A stretch of DNA of 64,000 bases, taken from Moringa oleifera. Its lineage: Eukaryota; Streptophyta; Magnoliopsida; Brassicales; Moringaceae. The position numbers were made by a program, and so were the translations under genes. Positions within the stretch are counted from its first letter, which is position 1. Each line of letters starts with the position of its first letter. Below are positions 12,301 to 27,300 of the stretch, in pieces. The DNA lies in the NCBI GenBank assembly GCA_021397835.1, contig JAJFZO010000658.1:2363501-2427500 (forward strand). Direction: 5' to 3'. The notes under the pieces are model-generated. The model was given only the letters and a program-made list of their open reading frames with translations. It searched no databases and was not told where the DNA came from.

Positions 12301-15300
12301 TCTTCCGTTTCCTTAAAATCCTACGCTCTTTTTTCTCATACATTGTCCTAAGGTCATCAATAGATTCAGAATATCTGCATCCACACAAATAAAAAATAAA
12401 AAAACCAGCGGTGAATGCTGTTTCAGTAACAGAGTAAAGGCAATCATATTCATACCGTTGACTTTCATGTTGAAGCCTTTGATTTAGTCTGTTTAATTGG
12501 GCACTAAGTTGCTCGGGTGTGCTTCCATCCCAGCCTCCTAAAGCTTCAATCTCACTCTCAGGACAAATAATAGAAGCCTTTCTGCAGCTCTCCTGCATTA
12601 AGAATCCAAGGATTAACTACTGCAATCATTATCTTTTTCCTGTATATGAGAATACTGGCAAATAGGCTGTATTCATACCATTGCCCACATACTGTGTGTG
12701 CAAATACAATACAACCAAATATAGATTAGTCTATGAAGCTCAGACTGCCATGTAATAACATTAGAAGCTGCCTTATTAGACCATTCTAAAGGAGAATTGC
12801 AAAGAACATGTAAAATAGATGAAATGGAACAAAGAAAAGGGAAAATAATCATTTTTTTTCTTTTTTTTTTTGATATTTGGAGGAAAAAATTAAATTAAAA
12901 TAAGACTGTTTTTAATATTGCATTAAAAAATGTATGACATTTTCTCTCTTCTTTCAATTTCCTTGATCTTCTTTTCCAATGGCTTTTTCTATATCCAAAC
13001 ACAGCAAAGATGAGCATAGAATTTGAAAAAGGTTATTCAAGAAAATTTGTAAGATAAACAAGGACGAAGTTCCAGAAAAGCTTCGGGGGAGGAAAAGAGA
13101 GAAGGATAATTAACACCAATATCCAATGATTGAAATTTCAGCTTCCATCCTTCTTAAGAAAGCTATTCCTGGTTGAATCTAGAATACAATGTAGCTATGC
13201 TAGTAGAAGGCGTATATTTTTAATAGTAAAACATACTAAAAAAAAGGAAAAAGAAAAGGAAGAAAGATGTACAGGGCTTTGGGTGGCAAGTATATTTTTC
13301 AACCAATTAACTACTACATCTAGAAAAGGCCCAAAAGTACCTTCCGATTGTTTTCAAGCTCCCAATACTGCACCTCCGCCAGTTCGATATCAGGGAGGAC
13401 CTTATTCTTCATTATACCCTCATAATGAGCCTTCTCCTGAAATAGAACTTCAATTTCAGTGCTCTGAAAATCTTCTAAACACACAAGTAGAAAATTAAAA
13501 GGCAAGCACTGAAAAGAGAAGTAGGGAATGGAAAGAGGACAGCTTCCGCAGAATGCAGATCTTTCTCAATCTTCTTTAGGTCATTCTCTGCTTCCTCAAA
13601 AGCATTTATTTCCTCCTTTGCTGACTCTGCATTCGATATTATGGACAGAAAAAGTAAAAACATGCATAATTAGATTAGTCTAATTGTAGAGAAGAATAAA
13701 CATACGAGACACTTCTGAAATACCGCATAAATTCTCAAATGATAACTTAAGCTCTTTGGCCCTTGTTCCTGCCTCATCCATTCTGGCTCTGACCTTTTCT
13801 AGAAATTCTGCTTTCCCCCGGATCTCCTCTTGAGCTTTCTAGAAAAGATTTCACACAGGAGAGTGATGTTCAAAAAAACAAAACAAAAAAACTCTGAAAT
13901 GAATTGAAAGACAGGATAAAAATTTTAAGTGACATGAGAGCCATGCAACAAACTGTAATTTCTCGGTGTAGTTCATCAACAGTCGAAGTAGAAGACAAAT
14001 TAGCTTCAGCAACATATAATTTCTTCATATCCTGCAGTTCTAGGTTCTTAGCCATCAGATCTTTGTCTGCTTTCAAACACCTCCTCTACACACCATAAAC
14101 AAAGTAGAAGATGATGAAAACGTTACCAATTCATCCAAGAAAGAACATAATGTTAACGAAAATGGAATATATGGTCTAAACAAAGTTACAATAAAACAAA
14201 AATTAAATATATATATATATATATGTGTGTGCGGATAATTTCAATAGCTTAGATATGATTTTTGCTCAGTTAGGTACCAATTTAATCTGGTAAAAAAGGC
14301 ATATTATCCATATCCATTGCTCCATCTGCAGACAAAAGTCCAAAGCCTTTGAAACTCGAGACTAATTGGCAACTATGTCAACTTTACATAGATTAGTAAA
14401 CTTGGATTTTCTGACTTCAGAATGCATGATTAATACCAAATGAAATGGGCGCAGAAACGGCCATATCGGTTATGAGTCTGTAATCATCAAAGGAACAATC
14501 ACTTCACTTGAAGGCTGACCCAACACATTTTGAATATGTTCATGTATTGTGAATACAGTCATTTTCCTCTCTTTTTTTTTTTTTTTTACCTTCACTATTT
14601 GGAGGCTGTTTTGAAGATCTTGAATTTTTTCCTCAGCATCCCTCTTTTGCCGCCTGCATTTTTGCGTCTCTTCCTGTTCCTTCAGTGCCTCTTTTTCAAG
14701 ATCCTTAATTTGATCATCAAAGGAGCCACAAAGACGGCCAGTTCTGAGCTTCTTATTTTGGGGAAGAATTGTTTGAACCGAACCACGAGAAAACCTAGGA
14801 AGGAAAAAAGTAACAAATCTCAGTGACTGCTGACAGCACATAACTGAGTAATGTAAAAGGATATATAGAATAGAAAATAGAGTATATAAACAACCAATTA
14901 AACTTAAATAAAGTTTAATGATATTCTTTTTTGTCATATATATAAGCTTTAACATTATGATCCAAATTAGTTCTGAACCATCACTATTAAGAATATACCT
15001 CTTCTCTTCAATGCAATTCTTAGTTCATAATCTCCTCAACGTCCTATAACCACAGGTAGTTGCTTTTAAGAGCTGTACCTGACAGCTAATATCAGGGTAC
15101 CCACTTACCAAACAAAAAGAAAAGTTCATTTGCTTTCTTAACTGTCAATTTTATTAAGTCATGCACAGGTGACATTAATTCCAAAATGTTACTTGTGATA
15201 CTAACCACAGGAAGTATAATGCATGACCAAATGAGCACAAGAAAAGAATATACTACAACCAACTTACATTTTATATCCATCTAAAGTATAAACCTCCTTC

Positions 15301-18300
15301 AGATTTGAAATTCTTTGGTCAAAAGCCACTGCTTTTCCAACATCATAATCTCTAACAAGCACTTGCCTCTCAACATTACCCTGCAGTACAAGTAAAATGC
15401 ATTGAAAGATGTCAGCAGGCAGCAAATAGTTTCTGATAGGCAAGTACATGAGGCAGGAAAAACACCATCATACGAAAAGGAAAAAACAAAAAATAGAAAA
15501 AAAAAAGTTGAAAAAAAAAAGAAGAAGAAGAAATGTAAGGTGAACTAAAGTGACTTATGATGACCAGCAAATTACCATATCCACCAAGACATTCATAACA
15601 GTTGGGTTATCAGAATGTAAAACAGAAAGAGTAGTTGGATGCTTCGTTTGGGGAAGCATGTGCTGCGGTATACTCAACCTACACCAAAAAGAATGAGCAA
15701 CATAATTATGATAAATTTAACCAGTCAAACATAAGCTCAATGACAAAAAGACACTCTTGATCATCATTCTACCTTTGTCTTGAAAAGTCATATATAATTA
15801 TCTGAAGATGGTTATAATTTACTTCTCGCGCACATCCTCTCAAGATAAGAGAATCTTTATGATTAGTCACAATAAAAGCATTAAGTAGCTTCCCAATGGC
15901 CGATTCGACAGCAGGAGCCCAAGTATCACCATTGACCAACATCTGCAAGACGTAATAGACAAACAGATGTTTGACAGGTAGCTGTAGACATCAAATAGCT
16001 ATTACTAGCAATAGAGATGGAGGAGTACACTTGAAATTAGAATCCAAAACATCTTTCTTTCCTTTTACTCAGAAGTAGAACCCATACATCAAAATAACAT
16101 AAACATAGATCATACAGTTACAGGCCTCTTAAAGAATACAGATTGGATAAATTAATTCATCTACACAAGTCACTAGGGGGAAGGAAAAGGTATTACAAAA
16201 TGCCAGAGGACGTGGAAACATAACTACAAACAAAAGCTGAAAATCCAGACTCCTATCACTGAGCCAGAGATCAACCACGAAAATTACAGACAAATTTTCC
16301 TCTCCTCTCTCATATCGGCAGAGCATGCGAATATTACAAGCAACAATTCACATTTACTTTATTCAATAATAAATAGTCAAAGAAACATATGCAGAAGCAG
16401 AAGTGTGTATCCAAATATTATTTTTTACTAACCACGTGAGCACCAATTGGACCAATGGGTGGCCTACTGAATCTCTGATGATATCTCTCAATTGTTCGCA
16501 GAAGATATATCACTCTATCTCCTCCAAAAGCAGTAACCTGACAGAAAACATTTACACTGATTTAGAAGGGAGAAAGAAATTGAATTTTACAACTAAATGT
16601 TAAAAGATTAGATTTCGTGTGCATATAACTACTATTGCTACCATGAAAACAAGTTACTGAAGATGCCCACATAATAGTAGTACCATGAGACCATAAAACT
16701 AGAATAGTTTGACACACCTTGTTGGTTTGATGTTGCCGAAGCTCTCTGATTTGAGCCAAGATATCACGCTGCCTCTTGTCATGATCTTCAATCTACAAAA
16801 CAAAATCTCAATCATTCGAGTATAGTTTACCTTCCTATAGATATCCATAAATAATATTTCACAAATATACTTAAAATAAATTGCACACCAGATTTTAAAA
16901 TAAATTGCACATCAATTAAAATTGGGTTGAGTAGCGTTTTATAAAACCTTGAACTGAACCAAACTGTGAAATTGTCTAAGAACTGTAACCTAACCTTCCG
17001 AATAAAAGGAAAAGAAAACCAACAAAAATAAAAAGTTCATTCCATTTTGATCAGTCCACTCAACTTTCTTATCACGCTTATCTATTACCAATAACAATGC
17101 CATGTAATGTTAGAAGTCGGCAATTCATACGCATCTATAGTTATGATATCCAACGACAAGGCACCACCAATGAAACATCCAAAGAACATATGAGAAGAAA
17201 ACCAACAACTCTGCTCAGTTTATTCATAATCTACAAATCATCATCTAAATGCATCCATACCACATCAACTATTCTTTGGATTTCACTCTTTCCCACACAT
17301 ACGCGTTCTTCTAAGGCACTTTCTTCTTCCTTTGACCTGAAATATTATAGAATATTCTGATACTAAGTGAAACCAAGAACTTGGCGTAAAGGCAATACAT
17401 GAATGTGCAAAACAACAAAATGCATGAATGATTACATGGAAAGTCTAGACTTGGCATTATCAACGTCCTGTTGAAGTTGCTTCAGCTTTTCCTCAATTTC
17501 AGATTCTTCAGCCTGCAGTAACATTAACCAATGAAGATACTTAATCCTCTATTTCAAAGACATCTAGCACAACAAGAGTCAGTCCATTAATATGAAAATA
17601 GGTGAAGCAAACTGGTTAAATAGCAGCAGTTTAGCAGAGATCATGGCTAATACCCCAAGCACAAAGACACTGCTGTAAAGCAGTAACTATCAATTTTTCC
17701 TGTTCATGCTGCAATTTTCAAAGAGAAAAAGGAAACCAGCATCCCCATTATAATGAGATAGTACGCCAACAAGTTGAACATTCTTTCCTCTGCATCCTAA
17801 CACATTTCCAAAATCAGGGTCCTTAAATGATCTATTAACTGTGATCAAAGTATTAAAGGAACAAGGGTCACCAAGAAACAGATCCTAAGAGTTATGAGAC
17901 TTGATAAATCTTGGCAAAACCATTTTTTTGATCTATGAGAGAGACTAAGAGGGATCAGGCAGGGATTACCTAGGATCCAAATCACACAAACAGAATGAAA
18001 GGAATTTGAAATAGAAATTGAAGGGGATAAGATGGGATCGGTGAAGATCATAGAGTGTGAGACGAGAATATCATCAATCTTTTTCAGCAGGGATGAGTTT
18101 GAGTGGCTACTAGGATCCATGGTGCAACTGATGTTCGAGAAAAGGGAGACACCATGGGTTAGGAAGAGATGAGATGGTGATCGGGTATTGTTTCTTATAA
18201 TCAGATCTAACCACCAAGGGCTATTCCTAAGGTTAATGGAAATCAAGATCGGACAACTTCAGGTGGTGGAAATTGTCAAACAAGATTAAAAAGGCTAGTG

Positions 18301-21300
18301 GAAAGACTCAATGGCTATTCAGAGAGGAGGTAGGCCCTCCAAAGGGGCAATGCCGAAGGGGGGCAAAGAGGAACAACAAGTGGTGTTGATCAAGGTCGGA
18401 TGTCCGACTTCCACACATGATTTTAAATACACAATGTCGGAGGAACAACGGGATTTTGTCAAGTTTAAGATGATTGGGACAAAGAGGAGCTAGAAGGCTA
18501 TGGCGGTAAGGGAATTAGGTGAGCGATGTGTCGGATCCTTGGTGCTCGAGTCAAGGGAAGGGGATCAAGTGAAGAAGGAGATTAGGAGCTGGTCAGGGAA
18601 GTGAAATGAACTTAGGTCTCGAGTTTTTGACTCGAGTAAAAAGACCAAAGGAAATGGGCTAGTATTGGGCAATAAATTAGGCCAAGTGAGACAGGTAAGA
18701 AAAGAGAGATCCAAGCCCAATCAAGACACATAAAAGGGGAAATGGAGAGATGGCGACCCGATCACTAATTAGGAGTGACCAACCTGCCAACGAAGTTGAT
18801 GGTGTTTCCATCTACTGACAAAGGCACGAGGCAACTCTAGCGACTACAATGAAAAAATTTGAGTCTAACTGTTGAAAGGGCAGGCTATGTCGGATCTGAC
18901 TGACAAAACATGGCTAGTGCTCTTCTACAAGTGGTGGGGGAAGAGTGAACCATCATAAATGAGGACGACAAGTTGATCTTTAAAGGCGGCTCATTAGGGG
19001 ATGGGCTTTGCTGGGATGAAAGGAAAGTATTATGTGAAAGGAAAAAGGAATAAAGGCTTGAAGGTGATGAACGTAGGCCAAACGTGATGCTCACCAATAC
19101 AAATGTGCTAGAAATAAGAGGTAAGGAGGAGATCAAGCGGTTAGAGATGGAGTGTGATGGGAGATATAGCGAGGATGCCGCACGTAAGGCCGCTTGATGC
19201 AAGAGAAGTATACTCAATAAGAACTGCCAGAATGTACATACAGATATGCAAGAAATGGCTCCTTCGAGAAAAGGAAAGCCAAGATGATGGAAGTAAGTGA
19301 TAGTCAAGGCAATATAGTGAGATGCTTTTAGGAGTCCAGTGGTGTGTTGGCAAAAAACTGATGAGGTAGATTGGACAATAAGGTCAAAACCTAAGCAGGG
19401 TGCAATGAGCTATAATCAACCAATACTAGTTGACGTCATATAGTAAAGCCCAAGGTTGCATGTGTTGCAATAGTAGATCATGCTGGGGTGGACCAAGAAG
19501 AGAGAGATAGCAAAACAATGAACAAGATATTTGAGTTAGTGGGATCTTTTTTGTAGGCTTTATGGAAGGGGCAATCGTTTTCTTTAGTGCAATAGAACAA
19601 AGATGACGGAAGAAGAAAAAGGCTAAGATTGGCAAGGATTCAACATGCAAGAAAGGGCATGAGGATTCATCCAAAGAATTAAGAAGACCAGCTTTTGCTA
19701 TCAACTATGAGAAGAAGGAAGGGGAAGTGGTACGATTCTTTATGCTTAAAACCATTTCATGGAATGTTAAGGAGTTAACGAAAAGCAGGTTTTGATTAAA
19801 CATGCATTTGGGAGGTCAAAAGCAGAGTTAGTATGCCTACAAGAATCTAAAATAGAAGTTTATGAACGAAGCGATAGTGAGAAGTGCATGGGACAATAAG
19901 GTGGTTAGGTGGAAGGTGTTATTGGCTCAAAGGTATTCAAAGAAAAATAATGTGGAATGATAGGATTAATAAATGCATTGACAATTGGTCTAAGGAGGAA
20001 TCAATCTCATGTTTGTTACATAGGAAGAAAGGATGGAGCGGATATTCACAGGAGTGTATAAGCACAGTTCTCGAGAGTCGATCAAGGTTATGGGAGGAGC
20101 TACAAGAGAGTAAAAGGCAATAGAGTATTCCATGGGTGGTGGTGGGGATGGTAGTATGATCTTATATGCCCATGAAACGACTGGTGGTAAGTTGGGTTAG
20201 CGAATATGAGGGATTTCCATGATATAGCCACCAAGTGGGGCATGATGGATCTACCATTGCTAAGAAGGGGTTTTATATGGTCCAGCTTAAGGGACAACCA
20301 CTCATACTCGAGATTAATCAATTCCTCATATCCATTCAATGGGAGGAGTTCCCTAATGTCAATCAAAAGCTTTTTTCTCAATCTTTGTCCAATCATAACC
20401 CGATTATGTTAGAGACAAAAGAGATTAAATCAAGACCTACGTTGTTTCGGTTCAAGAACATGTAGCTTCATATAGAAGGGTTTGGCAAGATGGTTAAGAG
20501 CTAGTGGAAAGTAACTCATTTGAAGGACCACGCGAGTTATGTTATGGTAACCAAACTCAATCTGTGGAAGAGTAAACTCAATCTGCACTTCCACATATTG
20601 AGTGTGCTTTTAACAATATGCCTAATCTTTCGACCAAAAAGACTCCTTTTGAAGTTGTCTACACTAGTATTCCAAGGCATACTGTGGATTTGCTTCATTT
20701 ACCTTTTCCTCCTAATGTCAACTCTAACACTAAGGAGTTTGCAAAGGGCCTTAAACTGTTCAATGAAAGTGATCTAGTGATGATTCATCCTCGAAAATAT
20801 CGTATTCTTGTCGACACATACAGTAAGCTTAAAGATAAAAGATCAATCCTTTTCGCGTCTTTCAAAAGATTAGTGATAATGCTTATAAGTTCTGGTACAG
20901 CGAAAAGTTTGCTTCGAAAAAGAACAAAATCAAAGATTAAACTTTAGAGAAATAATTTAATTAATTGTATTGAACTCTCTCTGACCATTATAATAAGTCT
21001 TTAAATAGTATAAGATAGTAAACTAAGAATAAAAAACCTAGGAAGAATAGGAAATGTAAAAAAAATAAGAAACTGACTTAGATCAGGAAACTACATTAAA
21101 ATAGATATCTAATTAAAGTACAACACTAATTTTGGTGTACATTGCATCAATCCCCTTCACTTTAAGGAAAACTTGCCCTCGAATTTAGTGGTTAAAAAAT
21201 AAAAATAAAAAACTAATATAGGAAAAAAATACTCAAAGATACCAACAATATTGAAAGTATTAGAAATGTTCACATCATCTAAAAAATAGATCTTGTAAGC

Positions 21301-24300
21301 ATTATCACTAATTTTCTAAATGATGCAAAAAAGACTAGTCTTCTTATTTTTAAGCTTCTTATATGTGCCAATAGAAAAACGATGCTTTCAAAGATGAATC
21401 ATCACTAGATCACTTGCATTAAACAACTTAAGGCGTCGAACTGCTCAATGAAAGTCTTGTAACAAAGAATTAGCCTCTTCCACCTCGTGATGAATCTGTT
21501 GAATACGCTTGCGAATTCCTTGTAGTTAGGGTTAACAATAAAGGAAGAAAGTAGACGAAGTAAATCTACTGTATGCCTTAGAACACTAATGTAGACAACT
21601 TCAAAAAGAACCCTTTTGGATAACCGATTAGGTACACTGTTAAAAGCAAACTCAATCTGTGGAAAAGTAGCATCCCGTTGTTTCGGTTTGTTTCCACTAA
21701 CACATAGAATCATATTTTCAAGAGTACGATTAGCCATCTCAATTTGTCCATTGGGAGGTGACTTGTGATACCATACTTCAATGAAATATCAAATAATTTC
21801 CACGGAGTTCTCCAAAAATAACTTATAAATTTGTCCCTATCAGAAGTTATCGAATGAGAAATACCGTGCAACCGAACGATCTCACAAAAAAAATAAATGA
21901 GCCATATAAAAAATATGTGAAGTCTTCTTGCAAAGAAGAAAGTGAATCATCTTGAAGAATCAATTAACTGCAACCAAAACAGAATCAACTCCTCGTTGAG
22001 TCCTTGGGAGGCCAAGAATGAAATCTATGGTTAAATTTTGCCAAATCATCTCTGAAACAAGCAAAGAAGTATAAATCAAGTATTTTGAGTTTGTCCAACC
22101 CTTTGACACATTGGGCAATGCTAAACAAAACATCCAATATCCCTCTTTAACTGAGGCCAATAAAATCTTTTTTCGACCGAAGTGATTGTTTTATCTCGAC
22201 CGACATGTCCTCCTAACCCTCCAGCATGAAACTCTCTAATCAAATATTCACACTAAGAAGAACAATATATATAATTACTTTAAATAAGAATCCATCTTGT
22301 ATAAGAAAACCAAGAACAAATTCCTTGTTTTTGCATTGTGTCCATATTTTACCAAAGTCCTCATCAGTAGCATATATGTCCTTCAAATAATCAAACCCCA
22401 CCACCTCAGTACTCATTGTAGTTAGTAAAGATGCTCGTCGACTGAATGCATTAATAACTTTATTTTTTTGCAAGATTTATGTTGGATAGCAAAAGTAATC
22501 CATCAAGCATACATCTGGTTCATCATCTTTTGAGAATTAATGAATTTTGAAGCTTGATGATCCATGAATAACACAAATTCTCGTTCAATCAAATAATGCT
22601 CATAATGCTTCAAGGCACGAACAACAGCATAAAATTCTAACCCAAATGTAGCCCACTTTTGTCGCGATTCACTAACCTTTTCACTGAAAAACTCTACTGG
22701 ACATCCCTCTTGGAATAATACAGCTCCAATATTACACTCAACTTCAAATACTTTGTCAAAATTGAGGAATGCTAACACTGGTATATTACATAATTTTTTC
22801 TTTATTATTACAAAGTTATCCTCTTGCACTTTGTCCCATTAGAATTTGTCCTTTTTCTAACAATTGGTAATAGGCACCATAATTATGTTAAATCCTCGAA
22901 TAAAACACCTATAAAAGATGGCTAAGCTATGGAAGCTCTGCACTTCACACACAGTTTTAGAAACTCGCCATTCATGAATTGCCTTTAATTTTGCTTTCTC
23001 AACTTGAATACCATTTCTTCTCACTATAAAGCTAAGGAATAAAAGAGGATTAACCATGAAGTTGCATTTTTTAAGATTGATATATAACTTGTTAGCTTAT
23101 AAAGCTAATAGAACTTACATGACGTGTGACAAGTGCTTCCCTTCATCCTTACTATAAATAAGAATATCATCAAAATAAACTACCACAAATTTTTCAATAA
23201 ATAGACAAACCAAATTCATCAATCGCATGAAGTGCCGAGTGCGTTTGATAACCCAAAAAGCATCACTAGCCATTTGTAAAGACCACCTTTAATTTTAAAA
23301 GTTGTTTTTCACTCATTGCTAGTGATATCCACTTCGTATGTCCAGTTTGGTGAATACCACAATACCTTTTAACCTGTCAGGTATATCATTAAGACATGAA
23401 ATGGGAAAGTAATACTTGATCTTTATTTTATTAATAGCTCGACTATCCACACACACTTTTCAACTGTCATCTTTCTTTGGGGTGAGTAAAGCAGACACTG
23501 CACAAAGACGCATACTCACACAAATCAAGCTTTTGTAAAGCAATTCATTAATTTGCCACTGTAATTCTTCATGCTAAGTTGGTCCATACGCTAATGTGGC
23601 AAGTTAGGCCAACTAGCTCCAGATGCTAAATCAATATGATGTTGAATATTTCGCACGATAGGTAATTCATTAAGTAATTCATTAGGAGACAAATCAGCAA
23701 AATCAACAAGTACCTTTTAGATCTTAGGTGAAACCTCAACAATTGCTTCAGATTGGCCTTTCATCACTACCACTATGATAAAGTTTGGCTTCTTAGATTG
23801 CTTAAAGAATTTTGAGCTCGTTATATTGGTGAATAATAATTTATCTTCGGTCATAACAAAATTATTTTCCAAAAGTTAAGATTATGGTAATGAAATGATC
23901 TTCTAGTTAAGCCACCAAAAGATGAAGGTAATATCTCGACTTTTATAAGTGACACCAACATCATAATGTCATGATCTTCCTAATAGGATATAACAAGTTT
24001 CCAAATCAACTACGTCGCATACGTCCTTATCTGTGTGATATTTCTCGATTGACAAAGAAATCTTGCAAACTTCTTACACTTGAACTTTCGGACTTTTTTT
24101 AATCCATGCGACCTTGTATGGAGAAATATGCTTCTCAATATCCAAATTTAATACTTTCACTAATTTTTAAAGACAACATTCTCGCTACTATCAATATCAA
24201 TAATGACGTTGCAAATCATATTACGAACAGTGCATCGAGTTCAAAAAAATTTCATGTAGTTGAGAGTTATCAGGTTTCTTTTAGGTAAGCAAGAACCGAA

Positions 24301-27300
24301 CATGCCATTCCTCCTACATCTCCATCTGCAAACTCTGCATCATCATAAATTTCTTCTCCAACAACTTGTTCTTTATCACTACCATCTGTTTTCTGCAAAG
24401 TGAACAGATCATCTATTTCGACATTAATTTGAAAGATGATCTAATTGATTGCATTAAAAACATTTTTCAAGATTAGGACGTGCATAAGGATCATTATTGA
24501 TTCGATGTTGCTCTTGGTTGCTACCTTGGATGTTATATTGAACAAGAGTTGAAGTTCTACTTTGATTCTGTGCCGATTTTTGAGTTGAAAGGTCTTTATT
24601 TTGACTATTGTGGTTGCTTGACTCTTTTAAAGCGGAAGAAACTTCTTAATTCAGTCGTTAAAAGTTACTATAAAGGTGCGTAATAGATCTGTTGATCTGA
24701 TTTTCAACTATCATCACCAAATTAACTGCATCTGTTATGATCCAAATCAATAGAAAAGCAAGTCAATCTTGAATAACCAACTTTAGGCCTTCAATATGAC
24801 GAGCAATCAATTGATCCTCTGTCTCGGGCAGACTAATTCGTGTCTTTAATCGATAAAATTTTTCTACATACTTATTAACAATACGATTAACTTGCCAATA
24901 ATTTTGATATTATTAATATAAAAATTGCTCATAACTTGAAAGGAAGAATTGCCTTTTATAGTAATTACTTCATCTTGGGTCAAGTGCGAACATACTACTT
25001 TTCTCGACATTTTTAAGTTATTCCCACCAAACAGAGACTCTACCTTTCAATTTATACACTACGAGCTTCACTTGATTTTCTTTTAAAATATTCAAATAAT
25101 CAAAAAAGTTTTCAATTGTACTTCCTAATCGAAAAAATCTTCAATATTCAATCAACCATCAAAACTAGACAATTCTATCTTCATCTCAAATTCTTGAGTG
25201 CGTGGACCTCGATTTTTATCTTTGAAAGGAAAATCATTTCGGATGAATAATTCAATCTCCATAGTTGCCTTTGTCAAAAATTTCTCCAATCATTATGTTG
25301 AAAATTACCATCTCGAAAATATAAAAAATAGTTACCTTGAACACCAAAAATCCTGGCTGCCCTTTGTACTCGAACCCACTATCAATTACCATATAGGAGC
25401 TCCTCAATTTAGTTGTTCATAAGCCCATAATGAAAAATGCTCATGAAAATCACCAGTCATGGTTGGTTTGCTCGAATTGAGACTTCATTATTGATTTTTA
25501 ATCCAATTTATGATTGGTATCGATTGGTGCAGTTTGTCATAAGTTGTTGACCTCTTAAAGCCTAAGTCAATAAGTAATTGGTGTCTAGGTTGCAAATCCA
25601 CATGATTTGCTTCCCTAGAATTCCTTGAAACAAAATCTGCACAACTTAGATCTTGTTCGTCACTATTTTCTATGTTGATTTATTGGTTTGATCTTTGTTC
25701 CATGAAATCACGTCTTCCTTTCATAATCATTGCAGTCATCATTGACATGACATTGCAAAAGGTTTCGTCGATCCCATCAAGTCGTTGATCGATCTTGTCA
25801 AATCACCATTCGTTGTTGGTGATATATTTCCCACTAGCACCATCGTCAACCATTAAAATAAGGTAAAATCCTTACTCTGATACTAATTTGGTACAACGGA
25901 AGGTTTATTTTAAAAAAATGAAACAAAATTAAAAAACAAACACAAAGATTAAACTTCAAAGAAATAACATGATAAATTGCATTGAACCCCTTTAACCGTT
26001 GTAATAAGCCTTTAAATAATGCAATGAAATAAACTAAAAATATAAAACCTAAGAAGAACAAGAAACTTCAAAAGAACAGGAAACTGAGAATGGAACACCT
26101 AAGAGAAAAATAAGAAATTGATTTAGATTAAGAAATTACGCTAAAATAGATATCTAATCAAAGTAGGATACTAATGTTGGTGTGTACAGCATCAAGATCA
26201 ATCTTCTAGATGACATGAACATTTCTAATATTTTCAATGTTGCTGATATCTTTGAGTACGTTTCTCTAAATGAGTTTTATTTTCAACCGTAAAACTCAAG
26301 AAGTTTTCTTTAAAATGGAAGGGATTGATGTAATACACACCAATATTAGTGTCTTATTTTGATTAATTATTTATTTCAACTTAATTTTCTAGTTTAAGTC
26401 AATTTTCGATTTCTTTTATGTTTTCCATTCTTAATCTAACTCAGTTTCCTATTCTTCTTAGGATTTCTATTTCTAAATCATTTTCTTGTAGTATTTAAAA
26501 ATTTATTATAATGATTGGAGGCAATTAAATATAATTTATCAAAGTTGTTTTGTAAAGTTTAAGATCCTATTATGATCTTGAGTTCATTATTCAATTTTAT
26601 TTTGCTTCTTTGTGGAAGTAAACCTTTCGATACCCTAAATTGGTTGGAGTTGGCCATTTCAACATGGATTGAATTTTACTAGAATTTGAAGCCACTCCTA
26701 CTGAAATGAATGCCCCATGTAAGCCAACTGGAACTTGCCAAATTCACCTTTTTTTTTAATTGGCAAAAAGCCCATTTGTTCTCAAAATTTCAAAGACTTG
26801 TGCTAAATGCATTCAATGAGAATCCTCATAAGGGATCCAAATTAAAATGTCATCGACTAAAACTAAAACAAATTTTCTAAAAAATAGACGAAATATCTCA
26901 TTCATTAACGATTGAAAATTAGCGTTACTGAGTTCAAAAGGCATTACGAGGAACTTGTAATGGCCATCATGTGTTCGAAAGGCAATGTTATGGGCATCCT
27001 TCTCCTTAACTCTAATCTAATGATAACCAAATTTTAAATCTAATTTTGAAAAGATTTTAGCACCAAATAATTCATCAAGAAGCTCAGCAATAACTAGGAT
27101 AGACACTTATCTGATATTGTGGCTTTGTTCAAAGTACCACAGTCAACATAGAATCGCCCATATACATCCTTCTTAACTAAGAAATCTAGACAGCAGAAGG
27201 AACTATTACTAACTTAAATGATCCCATCAACCAACAACTCTGATGATTCACTCAATCCAATCCTTCTAGGCATAAGGATATCTATATGGTTGAACACTTA

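Larger units (their letters stand above)
20893..26194 (-). mobile_element. Ty3/gypsy element A(-), two LTRs, degenerate pol
   Basis: A minus-strand element of 5.3 kb is bounded by LTRs 25889-26194 (5') and 20893-21149 (3'). From 5' to 3' it contains a primer-binding site, a decayed gag region (about 23.9-25.8 kb), reverse transcriptase with an intact YFDDI catalytic box near 23170, the RT thumb (22857-23057), RNase H (22503-22829, [13 protein letters not shown] and [16 protein letters not shown]), an integrase with [15 protein letters not shown] (about 21960-22160) and its C-terminal part (21405-21737). The frames are broken by stops and shifts. Flanking 5-mers AGTTC (20888-20892) and AGATC (26195-26199) look like a target duplication with one change. 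Confidence 0.88.
20588..26636 (+). mobile_element. Ty3/gypsy element A(+), 5'-truncated, split by element A(-)
   Basis: Plus-strand sequence at 20588-20892 encodes the C-terminal part of a Ty3/gypsy integrase (residues [29 protein letters not shown]). It stops abruptly at 20892, where an LTR of a minus-strand element begins, and resumes at 26195 with the remaining C-terminal pol codons. A polypurine tract (about 26312-26325) and a plus-oriented 3' LTR (26326-26636) follow. Everything upstream of the integrase end, including any 5' LTR, is missing. Confidence 0.8.

Noticed and set aside
17845..18246. A 133-aa minus-strand frame in SMC6 intron 8
   Set aside because: The opposite strand carries the LINE ORF1-like reading, with more recognisable residues; this is its shadow.
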